Shown: positions 25,014-34,279, counted from the first letter of the stretch. The stretch: DNA of 64,000 nucleotides from Paraburkholderia sp. BCC1885 (GCF_900996235.1 NZ_CAAJGM010000144.1:62001-126000), one strand, 5' to 3'. The notes: generated by a model from the letters alone, not told the origin. Numbers and translations: made by a program.

Positions 25014-25763
25014 TCAGTGAATGTGATATCCGCCGTTCACATCGAGTACGACACCTGTCACATAGGCCGACAGATCGGAAGCGAGGAACAGGCACACGTT
25101 CGCCACGTCCTGCGCGGTGCCCAGGCGCCCGAGCGGCGTGCCGGCCGCCACGGCCGCCTTGCCTTCATCGGTGATCTTGCCGATCAGCAGATCCGTATCG
25201 ATCAGGCCTGGCGCAATCGCGTTGGCGCGAATGCCGTCCGGCGCAAGCTCGCGCGCCATCGACCTGGCGAGCGCCTGCACCGCGCCCTTCGCCGCGGCAT
25301 AGTGCGGACCGCCCAGCACGCCGCCGCCGCGCTGCGCAGCGAGCGACCCCATACAGACGATCGCGCCGCTGCGGCGGCCGCGAAAATGCGGCGTGATTGC
25401 CCGCGACATGTTGAACGTGCCGCGCAGACTGACGTCGAGCACCAGTTCGTAGTCGTCCATCGTGCTGTCCATCAGGCGATGCGCCTGGCTGACGCCCGCG
25501 TTATTCACGAGGATGTCGACTGCGCCGAACGTCTCGACGACGTCCTTCACTACCTGTTCGCAGCGCCGCGCATCGCGCACGTCGCACGCAAAGCCAAGAT
25601 GCTGGTCGCCGATCGCCGCAGCTGCCGCGCGCGCATCTTCCTCGCGCAGATCGAGCAACGCAACCCGCGCGCCGTGCTGCGCGAACAGTCGCGCAGTGGC
25701 CCAGCCGATGCCCTTCTTCGATGCACACCCCGTCACGATTGCTGTCTTGCCGTCCAGTAACAT
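25014..25763 (-). CDS. Short-chain dehydrogenase/reductase
   Basis: The 249-residue SDR has a somewhat unusual cofactor loop, TGCASKKGIG, then DLREEDA after beta-2 (an acidic residue that favours NAD), NNAG, a catalytic serine in VCMGSLAAQ and the YAAAK active-site motif. It likely oxidises a hydroxyl group on an island intermediate. Start ATG 25763 has AGGAGA upstream. The family is too broad for a substrate call. Confidence 0.85.
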   Translation of the reverse strand: MLLDGKTAIVTGCASKKGIGWATARLFAQHGARVALLDLREEDARAAAAAIGDQHLGFACDVRDARRCEQVVKDVVETFGAVDILVNNAGVSQAHRLMDSTMDDYELVLDVSLRGTFNMSRAITPHFRGRRSGAIVCMGSLAAQRGGGVLGGPHYAAAKGAVQALARSMARELAPDGIRANAIAPGLIDTDLLIGKITDEGKAAVAAGTPLGRLGTAQDVANVCLFLASDLSAYVTGVVLDVNGGYHIH

Positions 25764-25806
25764 CGCCTCGTCTCCTGCTTGTGATGGTTATGAATCCCGC
25801 GAACGG

Positions 25807-26793
25807 CTAGGCGATCAGCACGACCGAGCCAAGCGTGCGGCCCGCGACAATGTCGCGATGCGCCTGTGCCGCGTTGCGCAGCGGGTAGCTGTTGCCGACC
25901 TTCACCTTCAGCACGCCGTCGCGAACAAGACCGAACAACGCGGCCGCGCCGGCGCGGAAATCGGCCGCGTCCGCCGTGTATTGCGTCACCGTGGGCCGCG
26001 TGATGAACAGCGAACCCTTGCTGCGCAAATGCATCAGCGAGACTGGACCCGGATCGCCCGACGGCCAGCCGAACGAGACGATCAGTCCGAAGCGCCGCGC
26101 GCTGTCCAGCGATCCTTCGAAGGTGGCGCGCCCGATGCTTTCGTAGACGACCGCCACGCCCTTGCCGCCGGTCACGTCCTTTACCTTGGCGACGAAGTCC
26201 TGTTCCGGGATCACCACCACGTGCTTCGCGCCGAATTCGCGCGCCGCGTCCGCTTTCGGCTGGGTGTCGACCGTGCCGATCACGGTCGCGCCCAGATGCG
26301 TGAGCCATTGCGTGAGCATCAGGCCGACACCGCCCGCTGCCGCATGCACGAGCACCGCGTCGCCGCGTTCGATCGGACGCAGCCGTGTCGACAGGTACCA
26401 CGCGGTCAGGCCACGAAACAGCGCGCCGGCCGCGAGATCCGGCGCAAGCGTCTGATCGGGCAGCGCAACTACGCGCTCCGCCGGCACGACCCGTTCCTCG
26501 GCATAACTGCCGGGGGTGAAATACATGTAGGCGACCCGCTCGCCCTGCTTGATGTGCTGTACGTTCGCGCCAACTTCGCTTGCCTTGCCTACCGCCGCAA
26601 AGCCGATGCCGGTGGGCAGCGTGGCCGGCATCTCGCCGGCGCGAATCTGCGTGTCGATGTAGTCGACGCCGATCGCCTCATGCTGCACCCGCACTTCGTC
26701 CGGGCCGACCGGTTGGGCCGCCTGCTCGACCCATTGCATGACCTCCGGTCCTCCGGTTTGCTCGACAACGAGACGTCCTGTAGTTCTGCTCAT
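25807..26793 (-). CDS. NADPH:quinone oxidoreductase-like zinc-free MDR enzyme
   Basis: The 328-residue protein is of the quinone oxidoreductase (QOR/zeta-crystallin) branch of medium-chain dehydrogenases: it lacks zinc ligands and has the NADPH loop AAAGGVGLMLTQ, the VDYIDTQIRAG segment and VVYESIG. Members reduce quinones or alpha,beta-unsaturated carbonyls such as acrylyl- or enoyl-type compounds. Start ATG 26793 follows GGAGCG. It lies 43 bp upstream of the SDR gene in the same operon. Confidence 0.87.
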   Translation of the reverse strand: MSRTTGRLVVEQTGGPEVMQWVEQAAQPVGPDEVRVQHEAIGVDYIDTQIRAGEMPATLPTGIGFAAVGKASEVGANVQHIKQGERVAYMYFTPGSYAEERVVPAERVVALPDQTLAPDLAAGALFRGLTAWYLSTRLRPIERGDAVLVHAAAGGVGLMLTQWLTHLGATVIGTVDTQPKADAAREFGAKHVVVIPEQDFVAKVKDVTGGKGVAVVYESIGRATFEGSLDSARRFGLIVSFGWPSGDPGPVSLMHLRSKGSLFITRPTVTQYTADAADFRAGAAALFGLVRDGVLKVKVGNSYPLRNAAQAHRDIVAGRTLGSVVLIA

Positions 26794-26854
26794 CAATTCG
26801 CTCCAGACAGACTAGCCCGCTTGTTACCTGGCCAGTCGGGTTGATCGTTCGGAT

Positions 26855-27664
26855 TCACTGGGCCGTCCAGCCGCCATCCACCAGCAACGACGTGCCGGTC
26901 ACCATCGCGGCCGCGGGCGAACACAGATAAACAGCCGCCGCCGCGATGTCGCGCACGTCCGCCATGTGACCGAGCGGGATCTTCGATACGAGGAAGTCGT
27001 ACTTCTCCTCGGTATCGACGATGCTGCGCACCAGCGTCGTGTCGACGAAAGTCGGCGCAATGCAGTTCACGCGGATACGTTGCGGCGCCAGTTCGACCGC
27101 CATGGCTTTGGTGAGCCCTTCCACCGCATGCTTGGTCATGCAGTACACGGTGCGGTTCGGCGAGCCGATATGTCCCATCTGCGACGAGATGTTGACGACT
27201 GCCCCACCGCGCGCCGCACGTTCCGGATCGGCAAGCATCTTGCGCACCGCCGCCTGTGCAACCACGAAGTACGCCCGCACGTTCAGATCGAGCACGCTGT
27301 CGAGATGGGCGTCCGATACCTCGACGAACGGCTCGGGAATATTGGTTCCCGCGTTGTTGACGAGCACATCGAGCCTCTCCAGTCCGTCGATCAAGGCCCG
27401 CATGGCCGTACTATCGGTCACGTCGCACACGGCGACGCGCGCATGGCCGCCGCGCCGCTCGATCTGCGCGGCCACCGCTTCCAGTTCGGTGCGCGTGCGC
27501 GACACCAGCACGACCTGCGCACCGGCATCGGCAAGCGCGCGCGCAATGGCCGCGCCGATTCCCCGGCCCGCGCCCGTGACGAGCGCAATCTGGTTGTCGA
27601 TGCGAAACGGCAGCGTGGGTTCAAGGTCGCCGCTAGCGGAATTCGGGGCGCTGGTCGGAAACAT
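26855..27664 (-). CDS. SDR-family oxidoreductase (paralogue of 36172-36969)
   Basis: The 269-residue enzyme has TGAGRGIG, NNAG, SSQMGHIG with the catalytic serine, and YCMTK as the YxxxK site. From NNAGTN onward it is strikingly similar to the SDR at 36172-36969 (shared FVEVSD, YFVVAQAAV and KAMAVELAPQRIRVN), so the two are recent paralogues, perhaps acting on stereoisomers or successive intermediates. The start at 27664 lacks a strong Shine-Dalgarno; a later start near the TGAGRGIG strand is possible. The ALDH gene ends 50 bp upstream. Confidence 0.85.
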   Translation of the reverse strand: MFPTSAPNSASGDLEPTLPFRIDNQIALVTGAGRGIGAAIARALADAGAQVVLVSRTRTELEAVAAQIERRGGHARVAVCDVTDSTAMRALIDGLERLDVLVNNAGTNIPEPFVEVSDAHLDSVLDLNVRAYFVVAQAAVRKMLADPERAARGGAVVNISSQMGHIGSPNRTVYCMTKHAVEGLTKAMAVELAPQRIRVNCIAPTFVDTTLVRSIVDTEEKYDFLVSKIPLGHMADVRDIAAAAVYLCSPAAAMVTGTSLLVDGGWTAQ

Positions 27665-27714
27665 GGTGGATATCGGCTCGCAGTTAAAGGGGTGAATGGG
27701 CGTCGGTTGCGTGT

Positions 27715-29205
27715 TTAGCGAATCACGAACGGATCGGGCGTTTCCTGAGCAGTGCTAATCCAGACGCTCTTGGTCTGCAGATACTCGCGGATCGCGTCGA
27801 TGCCGTTCTCGCGGCCCAACCCCGAGCGCTTGTATCCGCCAAACGGCGACATGTAGCTGACCGCCCGATACATGTTGACCCATACGATGCCCACTTTCAG
27901 CCGCTTCGGCAGTTCCAGTGCGCGCCGCAGATCGCTGGTCCACACACCTGCGGCGAGGCCGTACAGGCTGTCGTTGGCGATCTCGACCGCTTCGTCGTCG
28001 TCGCGAAAGCGGATGCAGCTCAGCACCGGGCCGAACACTTCTTCCTGGGCGATGCGCATGCCGTTGCGCACGTCGGCAAAAATCGTCGGCTCGACGAACT
28101 GGCCCGCGCCGCATTCGGGGCGCTGCGCGGGAGAGCCGCCCAACACGCAGCGTGCGCCTTCGCTTTTGGCGATTTCGATGTACTTGAGGATCTTTTCGTA
28201 TTGCGGCGGCGTGGTCACCGGACCGACCTGGGTCGTGGTCTCTTGAGGGTCGCCCATGCGCGCGGTGCGGGCGAACGCCACCAGCCGCTCGACGAACTCG
28301 TCATAGATGCTCTCGTGCACCAGCACGCGCGAGCCTGCCACACAGGTCTGCCCGGTCGCGGCGAAAATTCCGGAGATCGCGCCCTTCACCGCATTGTCGA
28401 GATTCGCGTCAGCAAACACGATGTTGGCGGACTTGCCACCCAGTTCGAGTGTGACGTGCTTGAAGTCGCGCGCGGCCGCCTCGTAGATTTTCTGGCCGCC
28501 GGTCTCGCTACCGGTGAAGCCGATTTTCGCGACCCGGCGGTCCTCGACCAGCGGCGCGCCCACTTCGCCGCCATAGCCGGTCACGACGTTAAGCACGCCC
28601 GGCGGAAAGCCGGCTTCCTCGAAGAGCTTTGCAAGTTCGAGTGCGGACGCCGAGGTGAACTCCGAGGGCTTCAGCACAAACGTGTTACCCGCTGCCAGCC
28701 CCGGCGCCAGCTTGTTGACTGCGAGCAGCAGCGGCGAATTCCACGCGGTGATCGCCACGCACACGCCGAGCGGTTCGTGGCAGGTGTAGTTGAAAGTATC
28801 GGCCTTGTCGATCGGCAGCACGGCGCCTTCGATCTTGTCCGCGAGACCTGCGAAATAGCGGAAGTATTCGGGCAGGTAGGCGACCTGCGCGCGCATTTCG
28901 TTGATCAGCTTGCCGTTGTCGCGCACTTCGATCCGCGCGAGGCGTTCGGCGTCGCGTGCAATCAGATCCGCGAGGCGGTGCAGCAGCAAACCGCGCGCGC
29001 TCGCCTTCAGCTTTGGCCATGCGCCGCCGTTGAACGCCCGGCTGGCTGCGTCGACCGCGCGCGCCGCATCGAGCTTGCCGGCGCGCGGCAGCACGGCCCA
29101 CGGCTTCTGCGCATAGGGATCGATGGTTTCGAACGTCGCGCCGTCGGCGGCTTCGACCCATTCGCCGCCGATATACATCCGGTACTGCTGCAAGTCGCTA
29201 TTCAT
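27715..29205 (-). CDS. NAD(P)-dependent aldehyde dehydrogenase
   Basis: The 496-residue enzyme has all core ALDH features: oxyanion Asn in TAWNSPLL (about 156), general base Glu254 (LELGGKS), nucleophile Cys288 (TGQTCVAGS) and EEVFGPVLS near 385. It converts an aldehyde to the carboxylate, probably the product of the GMC or zinc alcohol dehydrogenase of the same island. A CoA-transferase gene precedes it by 29 bp, giving a plausible alcohol-aldehyde-acid-CoA ester sequence. Start ATG 29205 has GGGAG upstream. Confidence 0.92.
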   Translation of the reverse strand: MNSDLQQYRMYIGGEWVEAADGATFETIDPYAQKPWAVLPRAGKLDAARAVDAASRAFNGGAWPKLKASARGLLLHRLADLIARDAERLARIEVRDNGKLINEMRAQVAYLPEYFRYFAGLADKIEGAVLPIDKADTFNYTCHEPLGVCVAITAWNSPLLLAVNKLAPGLAAGNTFVLKPSEFTSASALELAKLFEEAGFPPGVLNVVTGYGGEVGAPLVEDRRVAKIGFTGSETGGQKIYEAAARDFKHVTLELGGKSANIVFADANLDNAVKGAISGIFAATGQTCVAGSRVLVHESIYDEFVERLVAFARTARMGDPQETTTQVGPVTTPPQYEKILKYIEIAKSEGARCVLGGSPAQRPECGAGQFVEPTIFADVRNGMRIAQEEVFGPVLSCIRFRDDDEAVEIANDSLYGLAAGVWTSDLRRALELPKRLKVGIVWVNMYRAVSYMSPFGGYKRSGLGRENGIDAIREYLQTKSVWISTAQETPDPFVIR

Positions 29206-29234
29206 CGTGGTACTGCTCCCGTTGGATCAACCGT

Positions 29235-30473
29235 TCAGATCACGCCCGCATCGGTCAACGCGCGCAGGTCCGCCTCGTCGAGCCCGAGCCAGCTCGCGTA
29301 GACCTCGCTGTTGTCGGCGCCCAGCGCGCGGCCCGCGTGGCGAAACTGCGCCGGCGTCGCGGACATTTTCGGCACCGAAGCCGGCACCACCAGCTTGCCG
29401 ACGCGTGGATCGTCGATGTGCAAAAGATTGCCGCGCGCCTCGTATTGCGGGTCTTCGAATATCTCGCGAATCGAATAGATCTGCGCACAGGGCACGCCGC
29501 CTTCGCGCGTCAACTCAAGCACGTCAGGCAAGTTGCGACTACCGACCCAGTCGGCCACCAGCGCGTTCACCTGAGCACGGTTGGCGACGCGAATCGCGCT
29601 GGTGCGAAACTGCTCGACGAGTTCCGGCTGCCCGATGACGACCGCGAGGCGCTCGAACATCTTGTCGTTGGTGCAGGCGAGCGCCACCCACTCGCCGCTT
29701 GCGGTCCGGTAATGGCTATGCGGCACGACGTTGACGGTGTCGGCGCCCATGCGCTCGCGCACGCTGCCGTACTTGGCATAGGCCGGAGCAATTTCATCCA
29801 GCAGACGAAACACCGACTCGTACAGGCCAATGTCGATGAACTGGCCGCGCCCACTCGTCGTGCGGGCCTGCACCGCGGTCAGCACGCCAATGGCGCCCCA
29901 CATGCCCGAGATATAGTCGGCCATCGAGGTGGAGCCCGGCACGACCGGCGGGCCGTCGCGTTCGCCGGCCAGCCATGACAGTCCGGCGAATGCGTGTGCG
30001 ATGCGGGCAAAGCCGGGCTCCTCACGCTTCGGTCCGGTCTGCCCGTAGGCGCTGATCCGCAGCATGATGAGACGCGGGTTGATTTCGCTTAACGCCTCGA
30101 AACCGAGTCCCCAGCGCTCAAGCGTGCCGGGCCGGAAGTTTTCGAGCACGACGTCGGACTGCGCGACCAGCTTGCGAAACACCTCGGCGCCGGCGGGCTT
30201 GCGCAAATCGAGGGTGACGGTCTTCTTGTTGCGCGATTCGCTCAGCCACACGAGGCTGTCGCCACATTCGGTCACGGTGCCGAACTGGCGCAGCGAATCG
30301 CCGGTTTTAGGCTGTTCGATCTTGATGACCTCGGCGCCGAAGTCCGCGAGAATGGTGCCGCAGAACGGCGCGGCAACGAACGTCGCGATGTCGAGCACCT
30401 TGAGACCCGCGAGCGCGCCAGGCTTCAGATCGTTCAGCACGCTCCCTGCTTCAGCCGATGTTTCCAATGCCAT
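29235..30473 (-). CDS. CaiB/BaiF (class III) CoA transferase
   Basis: The 412-residue protein has the class III CoA-transferase fold: KVLDIATFVAAPFCG at the N-terminus, ADFGAEVIKIE, and the catalytic Asp186 in STSMADY. It would move CoA from a donor such as succinyl-CoA to a carboxylic acid made by the adjacent aldehyde dehydrogenase. It is the first gene of the leftward operon, opposite lysR, and its promoter region carries the motif shared with the mch and meh promoters, which makes an itaconate-, mesaconate- or citramalate-like acceptor plausible but unproven. Start ATG 30473 has AGGAA upstream. Confidence 0.9.
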   Translation of the reverse strand: MALETSAEAGSVLNDLKPGALAGLKVLDIATFVAAPFCGTILADFGAEVIKIEQPKTGDSLRQFGTVTECGDSLVWLSESRNKKTVTLDLRKPAGAEVFRKLVAQSDVVLENFRPGTLERWGLGFEALSEINPRLIMLRISAYGQTGPKREEPGFARIAHAFAGLSWLAGERDGPPVVPGSTSMADYISGMWGAIGVLTAVQARTTSGRGQFIDIGLYESVFRLLDEIAPAYAKYGSVRERMGADTVNVVPHSHYRTASGEWVALACTNDKMFERLAVVIGQPELVEQFRTSAIRVANRAQVNALVADWVGSRNLPDVLELTREGGVPCAQIYSIREIFEDPQYEARGNLLHIDDPRVGKLVVPASVPKMSATPAQFRHAGRALGADNSEVYASWLGLDEADLRALTDAGVI

Positions 30474-30830
30474 CGTCGATTCCTGTTCGTTGTCCGCGTC
30501 GCGCCGGGGGCGCCTTCGATGAAGCAAACTTTACGATTCAGGATTGGAACCAACAAACGCATTTATCTTTTGAATTATGCGATCTGTCCGCACAATCAAA
30601 GCGGCAGCAGTTGGGGAGAAACCCCAGGTAGCCGCCCGCCGCAAGGCTTGGCGACGGCCTCACATGGCGCGATGCTGACGCGCGTCTGTCAATCCGGACA
30701 GCATGAGCCATCGTCGATATGCATGCGCCTAGCGGCTCACCAGGGAAAATCATTAGGCATGCCGATGAAGCGGACAAACCGCACGATCGAGCCTATTATC
30801 CGATTCAATCGATGACTCCCGAGCTCCAGC
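30474..30830. promoter_or_regulatory. Divergent control region between CoA transferase and lysR
   Basis: No gene is seen in these 357 bp. An imperfect dyad ATTATGCG-N7-CGCACAAT (30574-30596) lies about 100 bp before the CoA-transferase start. Its right half, read on the minus strand, is ATTGTGCGGACAG (30596-30584), the first copy of a motif repeated before mch and meh. This is the natural binding place for the divergently encoded LysR protein. Confidence 0.6.
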
Positions 30831-31775
30831 ATGACGCCCTCAGCCCGATCGCCTGGCAACATCAATCTGAAGCTGCTGCAAACCTTCCTCCTGGTCGCCG
30901 AGCACGGTAGCTTCCGGATTGCCGCCGAGAAGTCGTTCAAATCGCAGTCCGCGATCAGTTCGCAGATACGGCAACTCGAATTGCAGCTGGGCGTCGACCT
31001 GTTTCACCGCACCACCCGCAGCGTGCGGCTCACCGACGAAGGCACCGAACTGCTGGAATGCGCGCGGCGCGCCCTGCTCGAAGTCGAGTCGGGACTGCGG
31101 CGCATACACGAACTCGCGGACATCCGGCGCGGCCGCGTCTCGCTCTCGTGCTCGCCGACCATCGCGGAAACGCGGCTTGCCGCGGTGCTGGCGGAGTTCG
31201 AGCGCGAATATCCGGGCGTCGACGTCTTCGTGCAGGAGGTTACCTCCGAGGCGCTGTTCGACAGCATCAGCAAACGCGAGGTGGATTTTGGCGTGGGGCC
31301 AGTGGTCAATCATGCGGAATTCCGCTTCGAGCCCATCCTGACCGATCCTTTCTACGCCATCGTGCCCAAACGCTTCATTACGACGAGCCGCAAGACCATC
31401 GACCTCGCCACGCTCACCAACATGCCGCTGCTCGTGCTCAATCGCGCTACTGCGCTGCGCGCGATGCTGGAGGAAGTCATGAACCAGCAGCATCTGTCGT
31501 ATACGACGCGTTATCAGTTCGCCCAGGCACAGACGCTGATCTCGATGGCGAATGCGGGTCTCGGCGCGGCGATCCTGCCGGAGATCGCGCTGCCGCCGCG
31601 CATCGATCCCTCGACGTGGGTACTACGCATCGTCAACCCGCCCCTCTCCAGGCAGATTGCCATCATCACCATGCGCGGCCAGAACCTCTCGCCGGCTTCG
31701 ACACGGCTCGTGCAACTGCTCAAGCAATTGATCGGCGGCCCCGTCAACAACCGGCCCGCGCTCGCGCACGACTGA
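30831..31775 (+). CDS. LysR-type transcriptional regulator
   Basis: The 314-residue protein has an N-terminal winged helix-turn-helix (about 12-70; FLLVAEHGSFRIAAEK and LFHRTTRSVRLTDEG) and a periplasmic-binding-like effector domain (about 95-300). It is divergent from the CoA-transferase operon and directly upstream of mch, the classic position for a pathway-specific activator responding to a substrate or CoA-pathway intermediate. The 13-bp motif found before both flanking units and before the meh operon is the best candidate operator. Confidence 0.92.
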   Translation: MTPSARSPGNINLKLLQTFLLVAEHGSFRIAAEKSFKSQSAISSQIRQLELQLGVDLFHRTTRSVRLTDEGTELLECARRALLEVESGLRRIHELADIRRGRVSLSCSPTIAETRLAAVLAEFEREYPGVDVFVQEVTSEALFDSISKREVDFGVGPVVNHAEFRFEPILTDPFYAIVPKRFITTSRKTIDLATLTNMPLLVLNRATALRAMLEEVMNQQHLSYTTRYQFAQAQTLISMANAGLGAAILPEIALPPRIDPSTWVLRIVNPPLSRQIAIITMRGQNLSPASTRLVQLLKQLIGGPVNNRPALAHD

Positions 31776-31885
31776 TTAAGCTGACAATCCGCATAATCGA
31801 CGCAATAACGTCAATTGTCAGCGGGATGGCACAGCCGTTAAAGTGGGCCGGCAGACATCTTCCGTCCCCAGGGCCATTCGACGAC
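31776..31885. promoter_or_regulatory. lysR-mch spacer with inverted repeat and shared motif
   Basis: CTGACAAT (31781-31788) and ATTGTCAG (31814-31821) form a perfect 8-bp inverted repeat around 25 bp. Within it the minus strand reads ATTATGCGGATTG (31797-31785), a near-copy of the motif at 30584-30596 and 40052-40064. This suggests mch has its own regulated promoter and is not just read through from lysR. Confidence 0.55.
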
Positions 31886-33043
31886 ATGACGAGCAAAGGC
31901 ACCTCAACCGCGAAGCATCGCGCCGGCCGCTTCTTCGAGGATTTCCGTCTCGGCCAGGTTATCCGGCACGGCACGCCGCGCACCATCACCGATGGCGACG
32001 CCGCCGTCTACACAGCGCTCACGGGCAGCCGCCACGTGACTCATTCGTCGGCGGTGGTGGCGCGCGAACTGGGCTTCGAAAGCCGGCCTATCGACGATCT
32101 GTTGCTCTTCAACATGGCTTTCGGCAAAACGGTGCCGGATATTTCGCTTAACGCGATCGCCAATCTTGGCTATGCGGAAGCGCGTTTTTTGAACCCGGTG
32201 TTCGCCGGCAATACGCTGCATTGCGAGAGCGTCGTGATCGGCCTGCGGGAAAATTCGAACGGCCGCAGCGGCATCGTTTACGTGCGCTCGACCTGTTATC
32301 GCGAAGACAGCCACGCGGTGCTCAGCTGGGTGCGCTGGGTGATGGTGCATAAAGCGGTCCATAAAACGGCGCAAAAAACGGCGCACGCGGCGGATTCCAC
32401 CACCAGCGCCCGCGATCAGCACGTGCCCGACCTGCTCGATCATATTGCGCCGAACCTGCTGGTAGCGTGCGCGCGCCTGCTCTCGGCGGAAGCGCTCGAG
32501 AACCTGCGTGAAGCAACCGGTTCCGCCGACGTTTGGGACGACTACGCAATCGGCGAACGAATCGATCACCCCAGCGGCGCCACCATCGAAGAAGCCGAGC
32601 ATATGATGGCCACGCGCCTCTATCAGAACAATGCGCGGCCGCACTTCGACGCGCTGGCGATGCAGCACACGCCAACCGGGCGGCGTCTCGTGTATGGCGG
32701 CCATACGATGTCGGTGTGCCGTTCGCTCGCCTACGACGGCCTCGAAAACGTCCTCGGCGTGCTGGCGATCAATGGCGGCACGCACGTCGCGCCCACGGTC
32801 GGCGGCGACACGCTTTACGCGTATTCAGAAGTGCTCGACAAATGGAAATTGCCGGGCCGCGCCGACGTCGGCGCCTTGCGGCTGCGGCTGGTCGGCCTGA
32901 AGAATCTCGCGCCCACTGAAGTTCCCGGCGCCAGGACCCGTCACGAGGACGGCACGACAGGCTGGCATCCGGCGGTGGTGCTCGATCTCGACTACACGGT
33001 GGCGATGCCGCGCCGGCCGAACGGACGGACGCGCGCCGAATGA
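31886..33043 (+). CDS. mch: Mesaconyl-C1-CoA hydratase / beta-methylmalyl-CoA dehydratase-like MaoC protein (Mch)
   Basis: The 385-residue protein is a double-hotdog MaoC enzyme. FFEDFRLGQVIRHGTPRTI, FGKTVPDISLNAIANLGYAEAR and GLRENSNGRSG recall Mch of Chloroflexus and Rhodobacter closely, as do DDYAIGERIDH, EEAEHMMATRLYQN and YGGHTMS in the second half. Mch interconverts beta-methylmalyl-CoA and mesaconyl-C1-CoA. Residues 155-166 between the domains are a 12-bp tandem repeat (HKAV HKTA QKTA). Start ATG 31886 lies in good register with homologues; an in-frame ATG at 31826 is possible. The partner enzymes Mct, Meh and a lyase are encoded convergently at 36986-39972. Confidence 0.82.
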   Translation: MTSKGTSTAKHRAGRFFEDFRLGQVIRHGTPRTITDGDAAVYTALTGSRHVTHSSAVVARELGFESRPIDDLLLFNMAFGKTVPDISLNAIANLGYAEARFLNPVFAGNTLHCESVVIGLRENSNGRSGIVYVRSTCYREDSHAVLSWVRWVMVHKAVHKTAQKTAHAADSTTSARDQHVPDLLDHIAPNLLVACARLLSAEALENLREATGSADVWDDYAIGERIDHPSGATIEEAEHMMATRLYQNNARPHFDALAMQHTPTGRRLVYGGHTMSVCRSLAYDGLENVLGVLAINGGTHVAPTVGGDTLYAYSEVLDKWKLPGRADVGALRLRLVGLKNLAPTEVPGARTRHEDGTTGWHPAVVLDLDYTVAMPRRPNGRTRAE

Positions 33044-33057
33044 GCCGCAGGGTGGGC

Positions 33058-33089
33058 GGCTACAGGGCTATAGGGCTACAGCGCTATCT
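33058..33089. repeat. 8-bp tandem repeat between mch and bdhA
   Basis: GGCTACAG, GGCTATAG, GGCTACAG and CGCTATCT lie head to tail in the 52-bp gap between the convergent stops. It is a slippage-type microsatellite, one of four short-period tandem repeats at or near gene ends in this island and the next operon. Confidence 0.8.
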
Positions 33090-33095
33090 ATAAGG

Positions 33096-33884
33096 CTATT
33101 GAACCGTCCACCCGCCATCTACCGGCATCGCGGCGCCGCGAATCTGGCCGGCCGGCTCCGAACACAGGAACACCACCAGCGCGCCGATCTGCTCCGCGGT
33201 CTGGAACTGACCGGTGGGGATCTTCTCGGCAATCATCAGCGCCTGCGCCTCGTCCTTTGTGATGCCGTCGCGTTCAGCCCAGTCGTCGATCTGCTTTTGC
33301 ACGAGCGGCGTCAGGATCATCCCCGGGCAGATGGCATTGCACGTCACGCCGCTTTTGGCGGTCTCCAGCGCCACGACTTTCGTCAGACCGATCACGCCGT
33401 GTTTCGCCGCCACGTAGGCCGATTTCGTCACCGACGCAACCAGCGCGTGCGCGGACGCGATGTTGACGATGCGCCCCCAGTCGCGCGCGCGCATTTGCGG
33501 CAACACGGCCTTGATCGCGTGAAAGTTCGCCGACAGATTGGTGGCGATAATCGCGTCCCAGCGCTCTTGCGGAAATTCGTCGATGGGACAGGTGTACTGG
33601 ATGCCTGCATTGTTGACGAGAATGTCGACGGCGCCGAGTTCGTTCGTGCATTGCTCGACCATCGCGCGTACTTGCGCCGGGTCGGTCACGTCGGCGGCGC
33701 TATGCACGACGCGCCGGCCCGAACGTTCCGCGAGGTCGCGGCACTGCGCGGCGACTTTCGCCGCATCGCCAAAGCCGTGGATCATCAGGTCCGCGCCCGC
33801 TTCGGCGAGACAGGCGGCAATGCCGAGGCCAATGCCGCTGGTCGAGCCCGTCACGAGCGCGACCTTGTTGTTCAGCGTATTCAT
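33096..33884 (-). CDS. bdhA: D-3-hydroxybutyrate dehydrogenase
   Basis: The 262-residue SDR has TGSTSGIG (13-20), NNAGIQYTCP, catalytic Ser144 (NIASAHAL), Tyr157 and Lys161 (YVAAK), and LETAKSGVTCNAICPG, which together are the hallmark of D-3-hydroxybutyrate dehydrogenases. It normally oxidises D-3-hydroxybutyrate to acetoacetate with NAD. In this cluster it might act on a branched hydroxy acid instead. Start ATG 33884 has GGGAAA upstream; it is 29 bp downstream of the NIPSNAP gene. Confidence 0.8.
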   Translation of the reverse strand: MNTLNNKVALVTGSTSGIGLGIAACLAEAGADLMIHGFGDAAKVAAQCRDLAERSGRRVVHSAADVTDPAQVRAMVEQCTNELGAVDILVNNAGIQYTCPIDEFPQERWDAIIATNLSANFHAIKAVLPQMRARDWGRIVNIASAHALVASVTKSAYVAAKHGVIGLTKVVALETAKSGVTCNAICPGMILTPLVQKQIDDWAERDGITKDEAQALMIAEKIPTGQFQTAEQIGALVVFLCSEPAGQIRGAAMPVDGGWTVQ

Positions 33885-33913
33885 GAGGTTTCCCGTTGGA
33901 CGTAGCCGCTAAT

Positions 33914-34279
33914 TCAGGCCGCCACCCGGGCGCGCGCGGTCTTGCTCGCCTCCACCAGCGTCTGCAGCCGCTCGACGAAGAACGGCGCCGGCCGCAGGAT
34001 GCGCGACTGCTGGTCGACGATCAGCGGCATCAGTTTCTTCAGATAGTCCTGCCAGTCGGGGTCGGCCACCATCTGCTCGCGCAGCTTGACGCGCTGGTTG
34101 ATGTCGTCGAATGCCCAGAGATGGACGATCAGATTCAGCGTGCCGATCTCCGACGAGTAATAGCCGACCATATACGGCAAGTGCCGTGCCTGGATCGCCA
34201 TGCCCTCTTCCTCGTACAGTTTCAGAAAGTCCGGCGCCTTGCCGGGTACAAGGGTATAGATACGCTCTTCCACGAACAT
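33914..34279 (-). CDS. NIPSNAP-family small protein
   Basis: The 121-residue protein has the ferredoxin-like NIPSNAP pattern: IYTLVPGKAPDFLKLY at the N-terminus and NLIVHLWAFDDINQR in the middle. Bacterial members often sit in catabolic operons and have no settled function; some are dimeric alpha/beta-barrel enzymes or monooxygenase partners. The start at 34279 has AGGAGAG upstream. It lies between the GMC oxidoreductase and bdhA in the same direction. Confidence 0.8.
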   Translation of the reverse strand: MFVEERIYTLVPGKAPDFLKLYEEEGMAIQARHLPYMVGYYSSEIGTLNLIVHLWAFDDINQRVKLREQMVADPDWQDYLKKLMPLIVDQQSRILRPAPFFVERLQTLVEASKTARARVAA

